A stretch of DNA of 64,000 bases from Bog-473 sp963717455 (GCA_963717455.1 OY970336.1:124001-188000); one strand, 5' to 3'; counted from the stretch's first letter, positions 34,714 to 46,458 are shown. Translations and numbers: made by a program. Notes: generated from the sequence alone by a model not told the origin.

Positions 34714-35606
34714 ATGGAGGCACCGTACCAGTCGCCCAACGAGCGGCCGGTGACGCGTTCGTAGGCCGCGACGTAGCGCTCGGACATGGCCGTCACCACT
34801 TCGGCCGGCAGCGGCGGCGGGGGTGGCGTGCGGTCCCAGGGCTGCGCGGCCAGCCAGTCGCGCAGAGGCTGCTTGTCGAAGGCAGGGGGCGTCGTGCCGG
34901 GCACCACCTGGTCGGCCGGCCACAGGCGCGACGAGTCCGGCGTGCACACCTCGTCGCATAGGCAGAGCACGCCGTCGACGAAGCCCAGCTCGAACTTGGT
35001 GTCGGCCAGGATGAACCCGGCCGCGGCCGCCCGCGCCGCCGCCCGCCGGTACAGCTCGAGGCTCACGGCCTGCGCCTGGACGGCCGATGCGGCACCGACC
35101 AGGTCGACGGCCTCGGCCATGCTGATGTTGACGTCGTGCCCCTCGGCGGCCTTGGTGGAGGGGGTGAAGATCGGATTCTCCAGCTTGCTGGCCAGCTGCA
35201 GCCCCTCGGGCATCGACATCCCGTGCACCGTCCCCGACTTCTCGTACTCCTCCCAGGCCTGCCCGGCCAGGTAGCCCCGCACGATGCACTCGAGCGGGAG
35301 CATCTCGGCCCGGCGCACGAGCACGGCACGGCCGGCCCATTCCCCGGGCAGCGGCATGCCGCCCAGCGCGGCCGAGATCTCGACAGGGTCGACCGCCAGC
35401 AGAGAACCCGCTACCACGTCGGCCATCTCCTCGCACCAGAAGCAGGTCATCGCCGTGAGCACCCGGCCCTTGTCCGGGATCGGCTCCGCCATGACCACGT
35501 CGAAGGCGCTGACCCGGTCCGAGGCGACCATGAGCAGCCGGTCCTGCCCGGCGTCATAGAGCTCGCGCACCTTGCCCGAGTGGACCCGGGGCAGCTCCAC
35601 CGTCAC
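34710..35606 (-). CDS. purC: SAICAR synthetase
   Basis: Joins CAIR and aspartate with ATP. The 298-residue protein has VHSGKVRELYDAG, MVASDRVSAFDVVM, ECIVRGYLAGQAWEEY and ILADTKFELGFVDG, all typical of PurC. GTG 35606 lies 28 bp after purB, with AAGGG upstream. Confidence 0.96.
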   Translation of the reverse strand: MTVELPRVHSGKVRELYDAGQDRLLMVASDRVSAFDVVMAEPIPDKGRVLTAMTCFWCEEMADVVAGSLLAVDPVEISAALGGMPLPGEWAGRAVLVRRAEMLPLECIVRGYLAGQAWEEYEKSGTVHGMSMPEGLQLASKLENPIFTPSTKAAEGHDVNISMAEAVDLVGAASAVQAQAVSLELYRRAAARAAAAGFILADTKFELGFVDGVLCLCDEVCTPDSSRLWPADQVVPGTTPPAFDKQPLRDWLAAQPWDRTPPPPPLPAEVVTAMSERYVAAYERVTGRSLGDWYGASI

Positions 35607-35634
35607 GTGTCGGCCCTTGCGACGTTCACGGCCG

Positions 35635-36939
35635 TCACAGGTCCACCAACGCGTCGGCGAAGCGGTCGACGTGGCGCAGCGAGCGCGTGAGGTCGAAGGC
35701 CGCGTCGAGCTGCGCAGCGTCGAGCGGCACGTCGGGGTCGGCCTCGAGGACCTCGCGGAAGGGGTGCCGCTCGGACCAGGCCTGCCGGGCGTCGCGCTGC
35801 ACGATCCGGTACGCCTCGTCGCGGGTCAGGCCGGCGGAGACGAGGGCGAGCAGGACGGACTGGGAGAACACGAGGCCAAGCGACCCCTCGGTCAGGGTCT
35901 GCAGTGCCCGCTCGGGGTGGATGACCAGCCCCGAGGCGAGGCCGGTGGCTTTGCGCAGCATGTAGGCGGCCAGCATGGAAGCGTCGGGCAGCGCCACCCG
36001 CTCGACCGAGCTGTGCGAGATGTCGCGCTCGTGCCAGAGCGCCACGTCCTCCAACCCGGCGCCGAGGTAACCGCGCTGTAGGCGGGCAAGGCCGCAGAGC
36101 CTCTCCGAGAGGACCGGGTTGCGCTTGTGGGGCATGGCCGAGCTTCCCTTCTGCCCGGCGCCGAACGGTTCCTCCGCCTCGCCGAGCTCGCTGCGGGCCA
36201 GGTGGCGGATCTCGGTGCACATGAGCTCGATCGTGGCGCCGATGGACGCGCAGGCGTAGAAGAACTCGGCATGGCGGTCGCGGGAGATCACCTGGGTGGC
36301 CGGCACCGGCGTCAGACCGAGCGCCGCGCAGACCCGGGCCTCGACCTCGGGGTCGACGTTGGAGTAGGTGCCGACAGCGCCCGACAACTTTCCGACGGCG
36401 ATTGTGTCGCGAGCGCTCCGCATGCGGTGCCGGTCGCGGTCGGCCTGGAGGGCCCACAGCGCGAATTTGGCCCCAAAAGTGGTGGGCTCGGCGTGCATGC
36501 CGTGGGTGCGCCCGGTGACGGGGACATGCAGCAGCTCGAGGGCACGTGCCTTGAGGGCGGCCACGAACGCATCGAGGTCGGCCAGCAGCACGTCGGCGGC
36601 GCGGGTGAGCGTGGCGCACAGCGCCGTGTCGACCACGTCGGAGGAGGTGAGCCCGTAGTGGATGTGCGATCCTGCCGGCGCGCCGATGCGCTCCTGCACC
36701 ACATCGACGAACGCCGCCACGTCGTGGTCCGTGACCTTTTCGCGCTCGAGCACCTCGGCGACGAAGGCCTCGTCGACCGTCGGCGCCTTGGCCCTGCACG
36801 TGGCGGCATCCTCGGCCGGCACGACTCCCAGCGCGGCCTGGGCCTCGGTGGCGAGCAGCTCGACCTCGAGCCACATGGCGAAGCGGGCGGTGTCGCTGAA
36901 CAGCTCGGCCACGTCAGGTGGTGCATAGCGCGGGATCAT
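35635..36939 (-). CDS. purB: Adenylosuccinate lyase
   Basis: Acts twice in purine synthesis, cleaving SAICAR and adenylosuccinate. The 434-residue protein has IHYGLTSSDVVDTA, TGRTHGMHAEP and the fumarase/ASL signature GSSAMPHKRNP carrying the catalytic Ser loop. The start MIPRYAPPDVAELF at 36939 overlaps the purD stop (ATGA); the open frame extends further upstream inside purD and is not used. Confidence 0.96.
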   Translation of the reverse strand: MIPRYAPPDVAELFSDTARFAMWLEVELLATEAQAALGVVPAEDAATCRAKAPTVDEAFVAEVLEREKVTDHDVAAFVDVVQERIGAPAGSHIHYGLTSSDVVDTALCATLTRAADVLLADLDAFVAALKARALELLHVPVTGRTHGMHAEPTTFGAKFALWALQADRDRHRMRSARDTIAVGKLSGAVGTYSNVDPEVEARVCAALGLTPVPATQVISRDRHAEFFYACASIGATIELMCTEIRHLARSELGEAEEPFGAGQKGSSAMPHKRNPVLSERLCGLARLQRGYLGAGLEDVALWHERDISHSSVERVALPDASMLAAYMLRKATGLASGLVIHPERALQTLTEGSLGLVFSQSVLLALVSAGLTRDEAYRIVQRDARQAWSERHPFREVLEADPDVPLDAAQLDAAFDLTRSLRHVDRFADALVDL

Positions 36940-38222
36940 CCGGCCCCCTCCCGAGCCGCAGCCGCCGTACCGGCCGCCACGGCCGCGATGTCGTGACGCA
37001 TCTGCATGCCCTCCCATTCAATGGGCGCCGCCGCCGCGTAGGCGCGGTCGCGCGCCTCGGCCAACGTCGGCGCAACAGCCGTGACGCCGAGCACGCGCCC
37101 GCCGGCGGTGTGGAAAGGCCCGTCGGGGTCGTGGCGCCGGGTGCCGGCGTGGAAGACGGTGGCCCCCTCGACGACGGCGACCGACTGGCCCGACGGCAGC
37201 AGGCCCTCGATGGTGTCGCCCAGCCGCGGGTGCTCGGGGTAGCCCTGCGATGCCATGACGACGCACACGGCCGCGTCGCCCGAGAACGCCGGCGGCCCGG
37301 TGCCGTCGAGGTCCCCGTTGGCCACGGCGAGGAACAGTTCGGCCGGGTCGGAGGCGAGCAGCGGGAGCACCACCTGGGCCTCGGGGTCGCCGAAGCGCAC
37401 GTTGTACTCAATGACCCGCGGCCCCTCGGTGGTCAGCATGAGCCCGGCGTAGAGCACGCCCCGATAGTCGATGCCCCGACGCCGCAACTCACCGACGAGG
37501 GGCAGCACGGCGGTCTCCATCAGCTCGGCCGTCACGGCCGGACCGACGTCGGGCATCGGCGCGTAGGCGCCCATGCCGCCGGTGTTGGGTCCGAGGTCGC
37601 CGTCGGCGATCCGCTTGAAGTCCTGGGCTGGGACGAGCGGCACGGCCCGGGTCCCGTCACACAGCACGAGCAGCGAGCACTCCTCGCCGGCCAGCCCCTC
37701 CTCAATCACGATGTGGCGCCCGGCGTCGCCGAAGGACGCCCCCGACAGCTTGGCGGCGACGTCGGCGCGGGCTTCATCCAGGGTGCGGGCAACCAGCACG
37801 CCCTTGCCGGCGGCCAGTCCGTCGGTCTTGATCACCCAGGGCCCCGGCAACGACTCGAGGTAGGCCTCGGCCTCCCGGGCCTGCAGCGTGTCGAAGGTCG
37901 AGAAGCGCGCCGTGGGGACGCCGGCCGCGCTCAGGACCTCCTTCATGAAGGCCTTGGACCCCTCCAAGAGCGCGCCGTCGGCACCCGGCCCCATGACGGC
38001 CTTGCGCTCGGAGCGCAGGCTGTCGGCCAGGCCGGCCACGAGCGGCGCCTCGGGCCCGACGACGTAGAGGTCGGCCTCGACCTCCTCGACCGGCATGTCG
38101 GTGACCGTGATGGGCGGGGCCATGCCCGGGTTGCCCGGCGTCACGACCACGTCGGCCGTGCGCGCCAGCACGTGCGCGAGCGCGTGCTCGCGGCCACCGC
38201 TGCCGACGACGCAGACCCTCAC
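36936..38222 (-). CDS. purD: Phosphoribosylamine-glycine ligase (GARS)
   Basis: ATP-grasp enzyme making GAR. The 428-residue protein starts VCVVGSGGREHALA and has VIKTDGLAAGKGV, NTGGMGAYAP and YNVRFGDPEAQVVLPLL. The GTG start overlaps the purA stop (GTGA). Confidence 0.96.
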   Translation of the reverse strand: MRVCVVGSGGREHALAHVLARTADVVVTPGNPGMAPPITVTDMPVEEVEADLYVVGPEAPLVAGLADSLRSERKAVMGPGADGALLEGSKAFMKEVLSAAGVPTARFSTFDTLQAREAEAYLESLPGPWVIKTDGLAAGKGVLVARTLDEARADVAAKLSGASFGDAGRHIVIEEGLAGEECSLLVLCDGTRAVPLVPAQDFKRIADGDLGPNTGGMGAYAPMPDVGPAVTAELMETAVLPLVGELRRRGIDYRGVLYAGLMLTTEGPRVIEYNVRFGDPEAQVVLPLLASDPAELFLAVANGDLDGTGPPAFSGDAAVCVVMASQGYPEHPRLGDTIEGLLPSGQSVAVVEGATVFHAGTRRHDPDGPFHTAGGRVLGVTAVAPTLAEARDRAYAAAAPIEWEGMQMRHDIAAVAAGTAAAAREGAG

Positions 38223-39502
38223 GCTGTGGCGAAGGAGACGGTCTGCTCCCGGCCCGGCCCGACGCCGACGAGGCGGACGGGGACGCCGATCTGCTCTGAG
38301 AGGAAGGCGACGTAATCACGAGCTGCGGGTGGCATGTCGCCCGGCGCGGTCGCCGCGCTGAGGTCGGTGCGCCAGCCGGGCAGCTCCTCGTAGACCGGCA
38401 CCGCCTTGTGGAAGGTCGACTGGTGGTAGGGCAGGTGGGTGAAGCGGATGCCGTCGGCCTCGTAGGCCACGCACACCTTGACGGTCTCGAAGGTGTCGAG
38501 AACGTCGAGCTTGGTGAGCGCCACCTCGGTCAGCGAGTTGAGGCGCACGGCCTGGCGCAGCATGACGGCGTCGAACCACCCACAGCGCCGCTTGCGCCCG
38601 GTGTTGGTGCCGAACTCGTGGCCCCGCTCGACGAGGAGCTCGCCGACGTCGTTCTCCTGCTCGGTCGGGAAGGGCCCGGCGCCGACCCGGGTGACGTAGG
38701 CCTTGGCGATGCCGATCACCCGCTCAATGTCCCGTGGCCCGAGCCCCGAGCCGGTGCAGGCGCCGCCGGCCACCGGGTTGGAAGAGGTGACGAAGGGGTA
38801 GGTCCCGTGGTCGAGGTCGAGGAAGGTGGCCTGGGCGCCTTCGAGCAGCACCTCGCGGCCCTTGTCCATGGCGTCGTGGACCATGCCCACCGTGTCGCCC
38901 ACCATGGGCTCGATACGAGGCGCGTACTCACCCAGGTAGTGCTCCGCGATGTCGCCGGCGTCCAGCGGGAGGCGGTTGTAGACCTTGGCCAGGACGGCGT
39001 TCTTCTCCTTCAGGGCCACGTCGAGCTTCTGGCGGAAGATCTTGGGGTCGAAGAGGTCCTGGACCCGGATGCCGACGCGGGTCGCCTTGTCGGCATACGC
39101 GGGGCCGATGCCCCGCTTGGTCGTCCCCAGCGCGTTCTTGCCGAGGAAGCGCTCGGTCACCCGGTCGAGCTCCTGGTGGTACGGCATGATCAGGTGCGCA
39201 TTGCCACTCACGACGAGGCGGCTGGTGTCGATGCCCTTGGCGGCCAGGCTGTCGAGCTCCTCGAGCAGCACGGCGGGGTCGACGACGACGCCGTTACCGA
39301 TGATCGGCGTGATGTGGTCGTAGAGGATGCCGCTCGGCACGAGCTGCAGTGCGAAGGCCTCACCGTTGACGACGATCCGGTGGCCGGCGTTGTGCCCACC
39401 CTGGTAGCGCACGACCATGTGCATCTCGCGGGCGAGGAGGTCGGTGAGCTTGCCCTTCCCCTCGTCGCCCCACTGGGTCCCGACCACCACGGTTGCGGGC
39501 AC
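38219..39502 (-). CDS. purA: Adenylosuccinate synthetase
   Basis: GTP-dependent conversion of IMP to adenylosuccinate. The 427-residue protein has VVVGTQWGDEGKGKLTDLL at its start, GGHNAGH, GTTKRGIGPAYADK and TRVGAGPFPTE. GTG 39502 follows GGAGAG. As the first gene of the minus-strand set, it is probably transcribed from the region upstream, where TACACT (39543-39548, minus strand) could be the -10 box. Confidence 0.96.
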   Translation of the reverse strand: MPATVVVGTQWGDEGKGKLTDLLAREMHMVVRYQGGHNAGHRIVVNGEAFALQLVPSGILYDHITPIIGNGVVVDPAVLLEELDSLAAKGIDTSRLVVSGNAHLIMPYHQELDRVTERFLGKNALGTTKRGIGPAYADKATRVGIRVQDLFDPKIFRQKLDVALKEKNAVLAKVYNRLPLDAGDIAEHYLGEYAPRIEPMVGDTVGMVHDAMDKGREVLLEGAQATFLDLDHGTYPFVTSSNPVAGGACTGSGLGPRDIERVIGIAKAYVTRVGAGPFPTEQENDVGELLVERGHEFGTNTGRKRRCGWFDAVMLRQAVRLNSLTEVALTKLDVLDTFETVKVCVAYEADGIRFTHLPYHQSTFHKAVPVYEELPGWRTDLSAATAPGDMPPAARDYVAFLSEQIGVPVRLVGVGPGREQTVSFATA

Positions 39503-39717
39503 GCGTCTCTCCGTTCGCTCAAGTCGCCTCGGATTACGCACCAGTGTACCGCCCCCAGAAAAGGGGGTCCGTGACTGCGGTCGTTTCGCCTCCCGCGTTC
39601 CAGGGGTATCGGACGCGTAGAGGGATGAGGTCGGTCCGGGGGGGCATGCCCGGGCCGGGCGAGGGGCCGATCGGCAGGACGGGAAGGGATCAAGCCCGGG
39701 AAGGGAGTTGTCGAACA
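39503..39717. promoter_or_regulatory. Divergent region upstream of purA, with G/C hairpin
   Basis: Contains an inverted repeat CCCCC-AGAAAA-GGGGG (39552-39567) just upstream of the minus-strand TACACT box. It lies outside the predicted purA transcript, so an operator or a structured element of the other strand is more likely than a terminator. No riboswitch fold was recognised. Confidence 0.4.
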
Positions 39718-40186
39718 ATGGCGAACGAGCTGCAGGGAGTCCGGGTCGCCTTCGTGGTGGCCAACGAGGGGATCGAGGAGTCCGAGCTGCTGGGGCCCTG
39801 GCGGGCCGTGGTCGGCGCCGGGGGCACGGCGGAGGTGGTCGCCGTTCGGCCCGGCACGGTCGAGACGATGCGACACCTCGACCGAGCGGACCGCTTCCCG
39901 GTGGACCAGGTGACGGAGCAGGTCCAGGCCGCCGACTACGACGCCGCCGTCCTGCCGGGGGGTGTCGCCAACCCGGACCAGCTCCGCCGCGACGCCGCGG
40001 ACGCTGACCTCGTGGCCGAGCCTGCAGACGGACCTGCGCAAAGCCGGCGCCCACTGGGTCGACCGGGAGGTCGTCGTGTGCCGCCAGGGCCTCAACACGC
40101 TGGTCACCAGCCGGCAGCCGGAGGACCTGCGCGCCTTCTGCCGCGAGTTCACGGCGGCCTTCGCTCCGGCCTCGCTGGCCGTCTGA
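39718..40186 (+). pseudogene. DJ-1/PfpI-family protein with internal deletion
   Basis: ATG 39718 follows GGGAGTTG. The N-terminal 90 or so residues (VRVAFVVANEGIEESELLGP, YDAAVLPGGVANPDQLR) match PfpI/YhbO proteins. Then about 100 nt, which should encode the nucleophile elbow (A-x-CHG-x) and the following helix, are absent and the frame changes. The C-terminus continues as RTLTSWPSLQTDLRKAGAHW, then VDREVVVCRQGLNT, to TGA 40186. Without the catalytic Cys the product would be inactive. Confidence 0.83.
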
Positions 40187-40306
40187 CCCGGGTCGGCGGC
40201 GTGGATTCGGCCGCCGGCAGGCCACCTGGGTGAACCTGGACCCACTGAGCCCGGCCGACCTCGCCGTAGGGTACGGGCCGGTGCGCACAATGATCGAGAC
40301 GAGGCA

Positions 40307-40960
40307 GTGACCACTCCGTCGGAGCCGCCGGCACAGTCCCCGGAGCCACCGTCACCCCACGTCCATGCGCACCGCCACTCGCCGTCGAAGTTCCACTTCG
40401 CCGTATTCGCCGTGTCGATGGTCTTCGGCCGCGGCAGGGCCGCGACCTGCGTCGCCGACGTGGCGCGGCTCACCCCGGCCGATCGCGTCGTGGACATCGG
40501 GTGCGGGCCCGGGACGGCCGTCCGGGTGGCGTCGCGACGCTGCGAGTGGGCGACCGGCGTCGACCCCGACCCGACCATGCTCCGTTTCGGGCGGTGGCTC
40601 GCATCCCTCTTCCGACGCCGGAACATGAGCCTCATAGAAGGACCGGCCGAGGCCATCCCGCTCCCCGACGCCAGCGCGACCGTCGTGTGGTCGCTCAGCG
40701 CGGTGCACCACTGGTCCGACCGCGCCGCCGGCCTCGCCGAGGCGAAACGGGTGCTCGCGCCGGGAGGCCGGGTCTTCCTCGTGGAGCGGCTCTCCCCGCC
40801 GGGTGCCCGCGGCCACCAGAAGTACGGGCTGACCGAGGTGCAGCTCGACGCGCTCGAGGGCGACGCGACACGCGCCGGGTTCATGGCGGTGCGCCGCGAG
40901 ATGCACACCGCGGGCCGTGACAGCCTCGCCGTCGTCCGGGGGTCGAAGACGACGCAGTGA
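40307..40960 (+). CDS. Class I SAM-dependent methyltransferase
   Basis: A 217-residue enzyme with the SAM-binding motif VVDIGCGPGTAVRVA, the acidic residue in GVDPDPTMLRF and post-II/III motifs (LSAVHHWSDRAAGLAEAKRV, LAPGGRVFLVERL). It belongs to the Methyltransf_11 group; the acceptor is unknown. The start at 40307 overlaps the stop of a 9-codon open frame that begins with GTG at 40281, 8 nt after a TAGGGT box; transcription may start there. Confidence 0.85.
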   Translation: MTTPSEPPAQSPEPPSPHVHAHRHSPSKFHFAVFAVSMVFGRGRAATCVADVARLTPADRVVDIGCGPGTAVRVASRRCEWATGVDPDPTMLRFGRWLASLFRRRNMSLIEGPAEAIPLPDASATVVWSLSAVHHWSDRAAGLAEAKRVLAPGGRVFLVERLSPPGARGHQKYGLTEVQLDALEGDATRAGFMAVRREMHTAGRDSLAVVRGSKTTQ

Positions 40961-41078
40961 GCGCGCAACGTCGCCGCAATTCCCATGCGCACGGCGATTC
41001 GGGGCGACTATCGTCCCGGAGTGACCGGGACGGTCTCGGGGGGTTGTTGGGGCGCAGTCGGATTGGAGGGCGGGGCCG

Positions 41079-42404
41079 ATGCATTTCCGGGACCGTGTAC
41101 ATCGTTGGGCCGTTTTGGGATTAGCGGGCGCGGCGCTGAGCGCCGCCTCGATCGTCCTCGACGCCGGCACCACCACCCCCGCCGGTGCACTCCCGCCCGC
41201 CCTGTCCGTCTCTGCCACCAGCCTGAACTTCGGCGAGACGACGCTCGGAACCTACGTCGGGCCGATGAAGTTCACGATGACGAACACCAGCGCAACGCCC
41301 GACACGGTCACGTTCGGTTTCTCCGGTAACGGCGCGAACGACTTTCCTTGGTCGTTCGAGAACAACTGCCCGACCATCAACGACCCGGCGGGCAAGGTCG
41401 TTCCCCTCGCGGCGAGTGGAATGCCTGGTTCTACCTGCACCGTGGACGAGTTCTTCTACCCAGGCATGCTCGGCACACGGAACGCCATCCTCAACCTGTC
41501 CGATAACCCGGGCAACTCGGGTATCTCCATCTCCCTCTCTGGGACCGGAGGGATTGGCTACTACCAGGTGAGCGCGCAGGGTGTCATCGGCTATGCCGGC
41601 GATGCCGGCTTCTTCGGGGACGCGTCGACGACCTCGCTCAACCATCCCATCGTCGGCATGGCTGTGACCGGCGACGACGGTGGCTACTGGCTGGTGGCGT
41701 CCGATGGCGGGGTCTTCAACTACGGCCCGAGTGCCGCATTCCACGGCTCGGCCGGTGCCATCGCGCTCAACAAGCCCATTGTGGGGATGGCCGCCACCAG
41801 CGACGCCGGCGGGTACTGGCTGGTGGCGTCCGACGGGGGCATCTTCAACTACGGCGACGCCAGCTTCTACGGCTCGGCCGGTTCGCTCCCGCTCAACAAG
41901 CCCATCGTGGGCATGGCCCCGACCCCCGACGGGGGCGGCTACTGGCTGGTGGCTTCAGACGGGGGCATCTTCAACTACGGCGACGCACAGTTCCACGGTT
42001 CGGCCGGTTCGCTCCCGCTCAACAAGCCCATCGTGGGCATGGCCCCGACCCCCGACGGGGGCGGCTACTGGTTGGTGGCATCCGACGGCGGTGTCTTCTC
42101 CTACGGCGACGCCCAGTTCTATGGCTCGACCGGCTCCATCCATCTCGCGCAGCCCATCGTCGGCATGGCGGCCATGCCCGACGGGCTGGGCTACTGGTTC
42201 AGCGCAGCCGACGGCGGCCTGTTCAACTACGGCACAGCACCGTTCCTCGGCAGCGGGGTCGGCCTCGGCCTCGGGCAGGTCGTCGGCATGGCGACCGATG
42301 GCGCTCCCACGGCCCAGGCCAACGCCGATCTCCCCGCCCTCCGCCATCTGGCGCGGGCCGGAGCCGCGACGACCGGGAGACCCCGCTACTTCGCCGGCCC
42401 CTGA
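41079..42404 (+). CDS. Secreted repeat protein (Ig-like domain plus six-unit beta repeat)
   Basis: A 441-residue protein with an N-terminal signal peptide (positive MHFRDRVHRW, then AVLGLAGAALSAASIVL, probable cleavage after PAGA), an Ig-like 'choice-of-anchor' domain at about residues 42-155 (LNFGETTLGTYVGPMKFTMT, quoted), and about six 42-43-residue units with the core PIVGMA, GGYWLVASDGG and FNYGDA. The units probably form a beta-propeller-like or solenoid structure on the cell surface. The family is common in Acidimicrobiia, usually without a known function. A TATCGT box about 65 nt upstream and a GGAGG site support the start. Confidence 0.82.
   Translation: MHFRDRVHRWAVLGLAGAALSAASIVLDAGTTTPAGALPPALSVSATSLNFGETTLGTYVGPMKFTMTNTSATPDTVTFGFSGNGANDFPWSFENNCPTINDPAGKVVPLAASGMPGSTCTVDEFFYPGMLGTRNAILNLSDNPGNSGISISLSGTGGIGYYQVSAQGVIGYAGDAGFFGDASTTSLNHPIVGMAVTGDDGGYWLVASDGGVFNYGPSAAFHGSAGAIALNKPIVGMAATSDAGGYWLVASDGGIFNYGDASFYGSAGSLPLNKPIVGMAPTPDGGGYWLVASDGGIFNYGDAQFHGSAGSLPLNKPIVGMAPTPDGGGYWLVASDGGVFSYGDAQFYGSTGSIHLAQPIVGMAAMPDGLGYWFSAADGGLFNYGTAPFLGSGVGLGLGQVVGMATDGAPTAQANADLPALRHLARAGAATTGRPRYFAGP
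41637..42305 (+). repeat. 126-bp tandem coding repeats
   Basis: Units start at 41637, 41766, 41892, 42018 and 42144, with a partial one at about 42270. The period is 126 bp (the first is 129). Units 3 and 4 are almost identical over their first about 80 bp, pointing to recent duplication or gene conversion within the gene. Confidence 0.9.
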
Positions 42405-42418
42405 CCGAATGGCGCGAC

Positions 42419-44908
<2,490 letters not shown>

Positions 44909-44936
44909 TCGCCCGTCCCTTCCATCTCGTCCATGA

Positions 44937-45347
44937 TCAGCTCCCCGCCCCGGTCCGCCGCCGGTACGGCGCCGGCGCCTGGCGCACCGGCACCAGGTCG
45001 CGCCGGTACTGGCGGTGCGTGGCCTGCACGGCCTCGAGGGCCTGCGAGCGCACGTCGGCCAACTCGGCCCGCAACCGGGCCAGCTCCGCCTCCAGTTGGA
45101 GCACCCGGCGCACCCCTTCGAGGTTCAGCCCGGTCGACGTCAGCTCCTGGATGTGCCGCAGCCGCTCCAGGTCCCGCTCCGAGAAGCGGCGGCTGCCGCC
45201 GCTCGTGCGCGACGGGTCGAGCAGGCCCTTGCGCTCGTAGATGCGCAGGGTCTGCGGGTGCATCCCCGTGAGCTCGGCCGCCACCGAGATCACGTAGACG
45301 GCCTGGTTGGCGTCGCGCTCTTCCCGACGGTCCGTCATCGCCCTCAC
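44937..45347 (-). CDS. hspR: HspR heat-shock repressor (MerR family)
   Basis: A 136-residue MerR-type regulator with YVISVAAELTGMHPQTLRIY and SRRFSERDLERLRHIQEL, then a coiled-coil dimerisation helix. In actinobacteria HspR with DnaK as co-repressor binds HAIR operators and shuts off dnaK and clpB. The GTG start overlaps the dnaJ stop (GTGA); ATG 45338 is an alternative. A HAIR-like site lies upstream of dnaK, so the operon is autoregulated. Confidence 0.95.
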   Translation of the reverse strand: MRAMTDRREERDANQAVYVISVAAELTGMHPQTLRIYERKGLLDPSRTSGGSRRFSERDLERLRHIQELTSTGLNLEGVRRVLQLEAELARLRAELADVRSQALEAVQATHRQYRRDLVPVRQAPAPYRRRTGAGS

Positions 45348-46450
45348 CCGTCCACCGCGATCCGCGGCGCCGGCTCGGTCACCTCGGCCAGCGACTCCAC
45401 GGCCGCCCGCTGCTCCTCGGAGAGCTCCGTCGGCACGACGACCTCGATCTTGACCAGCAGGTCGCCCGGCTTGGCGCCGTTGCGGCCCGACCCTCCCGGG
45501 ACACCGCGACCGCGCACGCGCAGCACCTTGTTCGACTGCGTCCCCGGCGGCACCTTCAGCGACACCTTGCCGTCGAGCGTCGGCACCGTGATGGTCGTCC
45601 CCAAGACGGCCTCGGGATAGGTGATCGGCACCGTGATGGTCAGGTTGCGGCCGCTGCGCCCGAAGACCGGGTGCCGCGCCACCTGCACCACGACGTAGAG
45701 GTCGCCGGCGGGCGCCATGCCCTGACCGGGCGCGCCGCGGCCCTTGACCCGGATGCGCTGGCCGTTCTCGACCCCGGCCGGGATGCGCACCTTGATCGAG
45801 CGGACCTTCTGCTCGGTGCCGGTGCCGTGGCAGACCGGGCAGGGCGTGTCGAACAGCGTCCCGCGCCCCACGCAGTCGGGGCAGACGGTGCTGAGCGAGA
45901 ACAGGCCCTGGTTGTCGTTGAGGCTCCCGGTCCCGCCGCAGCGCGGGCAGGTGTGCGTCGAGGTCCCCGGCGCAGCCCCCGAGCCGCGGCAGTTCGAGCA
46001 GCGCACCTCCTGGGGCACGTTGACCGAGGTGGTGACGCCGTGCACCGCGTCCTGGAAGGACAGGTGCAGCTGCGCCTCCATGTCGGCGCCCCGCTGGGGG
46101 CCACGGGTCCGCGTCGTCCGCCCGCCCCCGCCGAACAAGCCTCCGAAGAGGTCGCTCAGGTCCCCCATGTCCTCCATGCGGAACGTGCCGCCGCCCGGCG
46201 CGCCGAAGCCGCCACCCACCGGGCCGTGCCGGCGGACCTCGTCGTACTCCTTGCGCTTCTCGGGGTCGCCCAGCACGTCATAGGCCGCACTGATCTCCTT
46301 GAAGCGCTCCTCCGATCCCGGGTTGGCGTCGGGGTGGTGCTCCTTGGCCAGCTTGCGGTAGGCCCGCGTGATTTCCTTGTCGGTCGCGGTGGACACGACG
46401 CCGAGCACCTTGTAGTAGTCCTTCTCGAACCATTCGCGCTGAGCGGCCAC
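45344..46450 (-). CDS. dnaJ: DnaJ co-chaperone (type I)
   Basis: A 368-residue J protein with the HPD motif (HHPDANPGS), a Gly/Phe-rich linker (GGLFGGGGRT), four CxxCxGxG zinc-finger repeats (CSNCRGSG, CPRCGGTG, CPDCVGRG, CPVCHGTG) and C-terminal substrate domains. It stimulates DnaK ATPase. It lies 8 bp after grpE. Confidence 0.96.
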   Translation of the reverse strand: MAAQREWFEKDYYKVLGVVSTATDKEITRAYRKLAKEHHPDANPGSEERFKEISAAYDVLGDPEKRKEYDEVRRHGPVGGGFGAPGGGTFRMEDMGDLSDLFGGLFGGGGRTTRTRGPQRGADMEAQLHLSFQDAVHGVTTSVNVPQEVRCSNCRGSGAAPGTSTHTCPRCGGTGSLNDNQGLFSLSTVCPDCVGRGTLFDTPCPVCHGTGTEQKVRSIKVRIPAGVENGQRIRVKGRGAPGQGMAPAGDLYVVVQVARHPVFGRSGRNLTITVPITYPEAVLGTTITVPTLDGKVSLKVPPGTQSNKVLRVRGRGVPGGSGRNGAKPGDLLVKIEVVVPTELSEEQRAAVESLAEVTEPAPRIAVDG

Positions 46451-46458
46451 GGGTCAGT

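Noticed and set aside
41637..42305. Regularly spaced repeats resembling a CRISPR array
   Set aside because: The period is 126 bp, in-frame inside a coding sequence, with no spacers; it encodes a 42-residue protein repeat.
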